A DNA stretch of 39,404 nt from Myxococcota bacterium (GTDB lineage: Bacteria; Myxococcota_A; UBA796; CAJQPC01): positions 1 through 39,404 of the forward strand of contig JAKLKD010000039.1 in NCBI GenBank assembly GCA_023150845.1, in the 5' to 3' direction. The position numbers and the translations under genes are program-made. The notes under the pieces were generated by a model. It saw nothing but the letters and a program-made list of their open reading frames with translations, did not search any database and was not told where the DNA came from. Of the stretch, positions 37,701 through 39,404 are shown in pieces (positions within the stretch are counted from its first letter, which is position 1; each line of letters starts with the position of its first letter).

Positions 37701-39404
37701 GCGGCGCGGGCAGCACGGCGGCCCCGGCGCGGATCGGCGCGAGGAGCTGGCGGAGGGAGGCGTCGAAGGAGAGCGGCGCGGCGGCGAGGCAGCGGTCGTC
37801 GGCGCGGTACCCGAAGCGCTCCTGGGCGAAGCGTAGGTACGCCTCCAGGGCGTCCCGGCGGATCGGCGCCGCCCGGGGCGCCCCGGTCGTGCCCGAGGTG
37901 AGCAGGATCGCCGCCCAGGGGCTCTTGGGCGGGGCCTCGGGGGTCGTCGGCGCGGGGCCGCCCAAGAGGCGGCGCAGGCTGGGCTCGGTGTAGACCCGGG
38001 GCGCGCCGACGGCGTCCAAGGCGGCCTGGGTGCGGGCCGGGGGGTCGTCGGGCGAGAGCGGCATCCAGGCCCGCCCCGTCGCCTGGGCGGCCATGAGCGC
38101 GGCCAAGGCGACCGGCCCCTGATGGAGCCGCGCGGCGATCACCGGGCCCTCCTCGGCGAAGGCCGCCGCCAGCGCCCGGACGGCGCGACCCAGGCGACGA
38201 TGGCCCCAAGGCTCATCGCCGAGGACCGCCGGGGTGTCCTCCCCGTCGAGCACCTCCACGGGCCAGGCCGTGAGCCCCTCGACGACGCTGGCGTCCAGGG
38301 CGTCGAGGGTGGCCTCGCTGAGCAGGCCCTCGGGCCAGGTGAACGAGAGGCCCAGCGCCCCCTCGTGCTCCCAGACGGCCAAGGCGAGGCGGGTGGCCCG
38401 GGTGGCCGTGGCACCGCGAGCGGCGACCACACGCAGGGGCCCGGTCGGGGCGCCAAGGGTTGGGAAGCGGGCGAAGGAGAAGCCCGGCGCGGCGCCGAGG
38501 CTCGGCTGGTCCAAGGATGAGCGTGAGGGCGGCCGGGCGGCGAGGCGCTCGTGTACGGCGCGGCTCAGGGCCTCGACGCCGCCCCGGGCGGGCAGGCGGA
38601 GCGGCGTGGTGTCGGCGAAGCAGCCCACCACGGACTCCAGGCCGGGCAGAGGCGCGTCGCGGCGGGCCTCGGCGATCCGCACCACGACCTCGGCCTGGCC
38701 TGACCAGCGGCCGAGCGCGGCGGTCCAGGCGGCGAGCACCCGGGCGGCGAGGGTGACGCCGAGGGCCGCGGCCTCCTCCTTGAGGCGCTGGGTCGCGGCG
38801 GCGTCGAGGCGGGAGAAGCGGGCGCAGATGGGCCCCTCGCTCGGGCCCTCCCAGGGCAGGCTCGGCGCCGAGAGCGCCGGGGCGGGCGGCGGGCGCGGCG
38901 CCTGGGCCTCCCAGCGGGTCCAGTCGGCGAAGGAGGTCGGGCCCAGCGGGGGGAGGCTCCCCCCGGAGAGCAGGGTGATCAGCTCCTGGGCGATGATCTG
39001 GAGGCTCCAGCCGTCGGCGACGAGGTGGTGCACGAGGAGCAAGAGGCGCGGCCCGGCGGGGCTCTGGAGCAGGCGCAAGACGAGGGGGCCACGCTCGATC
39101 GGCAGCGGGGCGCGCAGCGGGCCGAGGGGGTCGTCGGCGGGGAGCGGCGCGATCCAGGGCGCGCGCTCGGCGTCGAAGTGGAGCGCCTCGTCCTCACCGC
39201 CAGGGCGGAGGCGCAGCATGGGGTGGCGCTGAATGACCTGGGCGGCGGCGGCGCGCAGGGCGTGCTCATCAAGCGACCCCTCCAGGTCGAGCCAGAGCGC
39301 CGAGAAGGGCACAAAGCTCGGGTCGAGGAGGCCGAGGCGCTGGAGCGCCCGCTGGGTGCGCCCACGCGGCGCGGGGCCGGTCTGGGCGGCGGGAGGCGCG
39401 GCGG
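34735..39404 (-). CDS. Nonribosomal peptide synthetase, 3' part: C-A-PCP-C plus an AAR-like Rossmann domain
   Basis: Open to the right window edge; the start lies outside. Numbering residues from the in-frame Val codon at 39312, a first condensation domain occupies about 1-345 (HHLVADG at 95-101). An adenylation domain occupies about 375-790: LLTSGTTGAPR at 470-480; FDAS at 516-519, with the Asp that binds the alpha-amino group; NLYGPTETT at 604-612; RSGDRV; GRLDRQLKLRGQRVEAGEIE at 697-716; RTSRGKVD. A carrier domain follows with the phosphopantetheine serine in FFAAGGDSL (834). A second condensation domain has HHIISDG at 1020-1026. After about 1270 comes an unusual domain with TTGHALTIYAVVET, the dinucleotide motif GCGAIG (1376-1381) and CVLIDDSFP. 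This resembles cyanobacterial acyl-ACP reductase, not a thioesterase or SDR-type reductase. The last ~35 residues may be read in the wrong frame. The incorporated amino acid is not predictable by eye. Confidence 0.88.
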   Translation of the reverse strand, partial: AAPPAAQTGPAPRGRTQRALQRLGLLDPSFVPFSALWLDLEGSLDEHALRAAAAQVIQRHPMLRLRPGGEDEALHFDAERAPWIAPLPADDPLGPLRAPLPIERGPLVLRLLQSPAGPRLLLLVHHLVADGWSLQIIAQELITLLSGGSLPPLGPTSFADWTRWEAQAPRPPPAPALSAPSLPWEGPSEGPICARFSRLDAAATQRLKEEAAALGVTLAARVLAAWTAALGRWSGQAEVVVRIAEARRDAPLPGLESVVGCFADTTPLRLPARGGVEALSRAVHERLAARPPSRSSLDQPSLGAAPGFSFARFPTLGAPTGPLRVVAARGATATRATRLALAVWEHEGALGLSFTWPEGLLSEATLDALDASVVEGLTAWPVEVLDGEDTPAVLGDEPWGHRRLGRAVRALAAAFAEEGPVIAARLHQGPVALAALMAAQATGRAWMPLSPDDPPARTQAALDAVGAPRVYTEPSLRRLLGGPAPTTPEAPPKSPWAAILLTSGTTGAPRAAPIRRDALEAYLRFAQERFGYRADDRCLAAAPLSFDASLRQLLAPIRAGAAVLPAPPRLTRDPDALAEAVLREGVTVWSSVPSLFRLVEAQLAEGRLRLVQLGGEALPADLARRWAGRARLFNLYGPTETTINATTYALPPDFDADEVPLGEPWPGVRLRIVDPEGRDAEDGELLIGGVGLADEALGLTHARIDGEAWHRSGDRVVRVHGALFYRGRLDRQLKLRGQRVEAGEIEAALRQLPGVHEAVAVVIDDALWGVVEGTPPEDAAARLGERLPAAARPRLVVMSPLPRTSRGKVDEGAVRARLTERAAADAAPGSEGDWRARLLAAWTATLGAPPRSDDDDFFAAGGDSLAALRLFERLRPPPGLRPLTIYRCSRFGALLLAVTASAEEAAAQDAPPDAGPERLEGPVPPVVAGFLYAEALDPSRPAQWSARITLRGAYTDEQVQGAIQTLLQRHATLRAKIVRGPRGLEWAEGPPPPIPAPRQLLGLRPAAQEAALQAEEAAELATPLDLSAAALRLGLYRLSDDELAILLLVHHIISDGWSLEVILDELDRLLRGQPLPPPPRLAPLTQPSPPLGEEARAYWAEVLSRPAPALPDPAGALSQAEARWPGRVSVVDLLSGLTRALGGPVEIGVAVSGRDGASARLVGPLASMVPVRIERAEDTTASLHAALAHAPGPGQLLRAVPGLSPSRAIGAAVSVTVIEQAPREGLSLDRSALRPPAGCLVHVAARVIGDESRVTLWASEALGQPPAALLDALRPGPAAALITTLPQGLGPAWRAAQGDRPRVVGSARTALGESVVIALPLGADELERPGLEAQAQAALALAAQVGARAASLAGRLPTRLRFGAGLNSPLPLTTGHALTIYAVVETTLQAMSRAGLTPPLTVGVFGCGAIGLGALAALRRRARVDEVQLCDRPEAAARLSRLAETLAAEGVRVSLRSREALDAPLILAATSEGDAWPAEALPPGCVLIDDSFPPAVPVEDAWRRMDTRGDVLVLGGGLLTTAAPKPPGPWASSPRLCTSAPAAWAEAQPGSTGLT
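34757..34771. terminator. Short inverted repeat between convergent genes
   Basis: GGCTGAG (34757-34763) and CTCAGCC (34765-34771) are perfect inverted repeats separated by one base. The left arm holds the TGA stop of the plus-strand gene. The right arm holds a minus-strand TGA (34766-34768) in the alternative NRPS frame. As a hairpin it would be small, with no U-tract. Confidence 0.35.

Overview
The window is about 39.4 kb of very GC-rich bacterial chromosome that is almost fully coding; no gap between genes exceeds 300 bases. No taxonomic marker is present. The following suggest a myxobacterium-like (Myxococcota, former Deltaproteobacteria) genome: a bacterial mevalonate operon, a lipoprotein with a Glu-Thr-Gly linker and FG-GAP repeats, NRPS content, a strong sigma-54 promoter, and G/C-ending codons with frequent TTG leucine. 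That placement is inference.

Layout. (1) 1-194: start of a minus-strand gene that leaves the window. (2) 240-8986, plus strand: a promoter, then a five-gene peptide-type ABC importer (lipoprotein binding protein, two permeases, two ATPases), a small MscS channel and a long-chain acyl-CoA synthetase. (3) 9004-10434, minus: an FG-GAP lipoprotein. (4) 10501-15586, plus: an overlapping mevalonate operon (HMG-CoA reductase, mevalonate kinase, diphosphomevalonate decarboxylase, phosphomevalonate kinase, type 2 IPP isomerase), which takes HMG-CoA to IPP/DMAPP. HMG-CoA synthase is not in the window. (5) 15633-17605: a Bcp-type peroxiredoxin, then five 31-bp-phased copies of a perfect palindrome, a tiny leader ORF and an autoinhibited class II Fic protein with a C-terminal winged helix. 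This Fic module is bracketed by a 14-bp exact direct repeat and appears to have been inserted into a bidirectional terminator. (6) 17599-19029, minus: a proline-rich single-pass membrane protein. (7) 19147-22743, plus: a LeuB/IDH-type dehydrogenase, a thiolase and a LeuA-type DRE-TIM synthase.

(8) 22764-26056, minus: an operon of deoxynucleoside kinase, panB, panC and two small envelope proteins. (9) 26252-26683, plus: an SSB-like protein without the usual acidic tail, behind a textbook sigma-54 promoter. (10) 26641-28914, minus: a sugar-lactone-oxidase-type flavoprotein and two membrane proteins. (11) 28965-29113, plus: promoter, tRNA-Val(CAC) and terminator. (12) 29133-30978: a quinone-oxidoreductase-like NAD(P)-binding protein divergent from a LysR regulator, with an inverted-repeat operator candidate between them. 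(13) 30982-34762: a GH31 lipoprotein and two unrecognised proteins. (14) 34735-39404, minus: the 3' part of an NRPS gene, C-A-PCP-C followed by a Rossmann domain resembling cyanobacterial acyl-ACP reductase rather than the usual TE or SDR-type reductase. Its last ~80 bases may carry a frameshift.

The least conventional signals are the phased palindrome array plus Fic cassette with its duplicated ends, the NRPS with an unusual terminal domain, and the sigma-54-driven tail-less SSB. All functional assignments come from reading motifs by eye; no database search was run.
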